NCBI GenBank assembly: GCA_964478455.1
Contig: CAYZJD010000254.1
Location: forward strand, 1 to 7,063
DNA: 7,063 bases
Direction of reading: 5' to 3'
Origin: CAYZJD01 sp964478455
GTDB taxonomy: Bacteria > Acidobacteriota > Terriglobia > Bryobacterales > Bryobacteraceae
The notes under the pieces were generated by a model. The model did no database searches and was not told the DNA's origin. It was given only the letters and a program-made list of their open reading frames with translations. Shown here piece after piece: positions 5,849 to 7,063 of the stretch (its first letter is position 1; each line of letters starts with the position of its first letter). Both the position numbers and the translations under genes were made by a program.

Positions 5849-7063
5849 CGTCGCCACGGTCGCCATCGTGGGCGGCGGAATCTCCGGCCTCTCCGCCGCT
5901 TACCACCTCGCCCGCGCGGGCATTTCCTCCACGCTGATCGAGCAGAAGCCGTACCTGGGCGGCGTGATCCGCACCGAGTCGATTCAAGGTTGCACGCTCG
6001 AAGCCGGGCCGGACAGCTTCCTCGCCGCCAAACCGTGGGCCCTGGATCTGATCCGCGAACTCGGCCTGGGCCGCGAAGTCATTGGCTCAAACGATCACCT
6101 GCGCGTCACCTACGTTTGGAAGAACCGCCGGTTGGTCCCGCTGCCGGACGGGTTGATGTTGATGGTGCCGACGCGCGTCCTGCCGATGATCGAAACCTCC
6201 TTGCTCGGCTGGCGCGCCAAGATCCGCATGGGCTTGGAGTACTTCCGCCAGCCGTCGGCCAACGACACGGACCGCTCAGTGGCCGAGTTCATCGAAGAGC
6301 GCTACGGGCCCGAGGCGGTCGATTACCTGGCCGAGCCGTTGCTGGCAGGCGTTTACGGCGGCGACCCGCGGCAGTTGAGCGTCACCAGCGTGCTCGGCCG
6401 CTTCGTCGAACTCGATCGCAAGTACGGCAGCCTTACCCGCGGCGTGCTCGCCGAGCGGCGGCTGGCCCGCAAGGCCGCGCGTTCGCTGCCCCTGTTTCAG
6501 ACGCTCCGCAGTGGGCTTGGCGCCCTGGTCGCCGCCCTGGTCGCCGCCGCCGGCAGCCACATCACCGTCATGGCCGGCACCGCCGAAACGGTGATTCGTG
6601 AGCCGGACGGGTTCCGCGTTCTCGTGAACGACGGCGTCGTCCGCGCCGCTCACGTCGTGCTCGCGTGCCAGGCTTACGCCTCCGCGGCCCTCATCCGCTC
6701 AATCGACCCCAACCTGGCCGCTTTGCTCGACTCGATCCCTTACAACTCTTCGGTCACCGTGGCGCTCGGTTACCGCAAGGCGGGCTTCCGGCACAAGCTC
6801 AACGGATTCGGCTTTCTCGTTCCGAAGCGCGAGCGCCGCCGCGTGATCGCTTGCACCTGGGTCGCCACCAAGTTCTCCCACCGGGTGCCGGAGGACAAGG
6901 TCGTGCTGCGGTGCTTCCTCGGCGGCGGGGACGAAGGGGCGCTTTCAGAAAGCGACGACGATCTGGTGCGCATCGTCCGCGACGAACTGCGCGACATCAT
7001 GGGCGTTGCCGAGGAGCCGCTGTTCGCGCAGATCGCGCGCTGGCCGCGCTCCATGGCCCAGTA
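5838..7063 (+). CDS. hemG: FAD-dependent protoporphyrinogen/coproporphyrinogen oxidase, 3'-truncated
   Basis: This flavoenzyme oxidises protoporphyrinogen IX to protoporphyrin IX (HemY type), or coproporphyrinogen III to coproporphyrin III (CgoX type), using oxygen. The frame stays open for 408 codons to the window edge. Family members are about 460-470 residues, so roughly the last 55-65 residues are missing. The start is GTG 5838, with GGAG at 5827-5830 seven nt upstream; it overlaps the hemH end by 11 nt. The N-terminal dinucleotide-binding fold is clear: VAIVGGGISGLSAAYHL (G12, G14, G17) ending in the ribose-binding E35 of TLIEQ, then LGGVIRT and LEAGPDSFL. Later family landmarks are EPLLAGVYGGDPRQLSV, the FQTLRSGLGALVAAL segment, and the VTVALGYRK and GFGFLVPKRE strands. 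Predicted soluble or peripheral; no signal peptide. The gene is often labelled hemG or hemY; hemY/cgoX would be the Bacillus-style name. Confidence 0.94.
   Translation, partial: MQTNVATVAIVGGGISGLSAAYHLARAGISSTLIEQKPYLGGVIRTESIQGCTLEAGPDSFLAAKPWALDLIRELGLGREVIGSNDHLRVTYVWKNRRLVPLPDGLMLMVPTRVLPMIETSLLGWRAKIRMGLEYFRQPSANDTDRSVAEFIEERYGPEAVDYLAEPLLAGVYGGDPRQLSVTSVLGRFVELDRKYGSLTRGVLAERRLARKAARSLPLFQTLRSGLGALVAALVAAAGSHITVMAGTAETVIREPDGFRVLVNDGVVRAAHVVLACQAYASAALIRSIDPNLAALLDSIPYNSSVTVALGYRKAGFRHKLNGFGFLVPKRERRRVIACTWVATKFSHRVPEDKVVLRCFLGGGDEGALSESDDDLVRIVRDELRDIMGVAEEPLFAQIARWPRSMAQ

Noticed and set aside
4751..5866. Long - strand open frame (371 codons) opposite hemE/hemH
   Set aside because: It is antisense to strongly conserved ferrochelatase sequence, its translation resembles no family, and open antisense frames are common in DNA with G/C at codon third positions.
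4939..5937. + strand open frame (332 codons) overlapping hemH and the hemG start
   Set aside because: Arg-rich translation without motifs; hemH and hemG in the other frames carry all catalytic motifs.
6522..6545. 12-bp tandem repeat GCCCTGGTCGCC x2 in hemG
   Set aside because: It encodes ALVAALVA in a region where the family normally has a helix of the same length, so it gives no extra insertion and is probably codon-use coincidence.

Overview
The window is a compact, GC-rich, single-strand block of seven genes, all on the + strand. In order they are infB (5' end cut off), a DUF503/YlxP-family gene, rbfA, apbE, hemE, hemH, and a hemG/hemY-type protoporphyrinogen oxidase gene (3' end cut off). 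No tRNA, rRNA, CRISPR array or mobile element is visible. The pattern suggests a GC-rich free-living bacterium. From memory, the proline-rich IF-2 N-terminal region (repeated PGQP, RGPIRPGQPLVARPGV) resembles Acidobacteriota of the Solibacter/Bryobacter kind; this is an inference without a database search.

Region 1 (1-2974) is the distal part of a nusA-infB type translation operon. IF-2 is followed by an 88-nt gap before the first possible start of the DUF503 gene (97 nt to the preferred ATG). DUF503 and rbfA are 7 nt apart. IF-2 loads initiator tRNA and joins the subunits, and RbfA matures the 30S subunit. The DUF503 protein sits between them, as YlxP-like genes often do.

Region 2 (2971-7063) is joined directly to region 1 by a 4-nt ATGA stop/start overlap. 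It holds an exported FAD:protein FMN transferase (ApbE) and then three consecutive late haem-synthesis enzymes: uroporphyrinogen III decarboxylase, ferrochelatase, and an FAD-dependent porphyrinogen oxidase. Overlaps link all of them (ATGA at rbfA/apbE, apbE/hemE and hemE/hemH; 11 nt at hemH/hemG), so translational coupling is likely. The hemE-hemH-hemG order matches hemEHY of Bacillus. This leaves open whether the pathway runs through protoporphyrin or coproporphyrin; the window does not contain the gene (chdC/hemQ) that would decide.

This is mostly ordinary housekeeping sequence and I see no convincing new biological system. The points most worth a second look are a perfect 17-bp inverted repeat at the very first base of the window (possibly an assembly fold-back), the seamless join of a ribosome-maturation gene to a haem operon, an unusual metal-site motif in ApbE, and a His in place of the expected Tyr near the N-terminus of the ferrochelatase.
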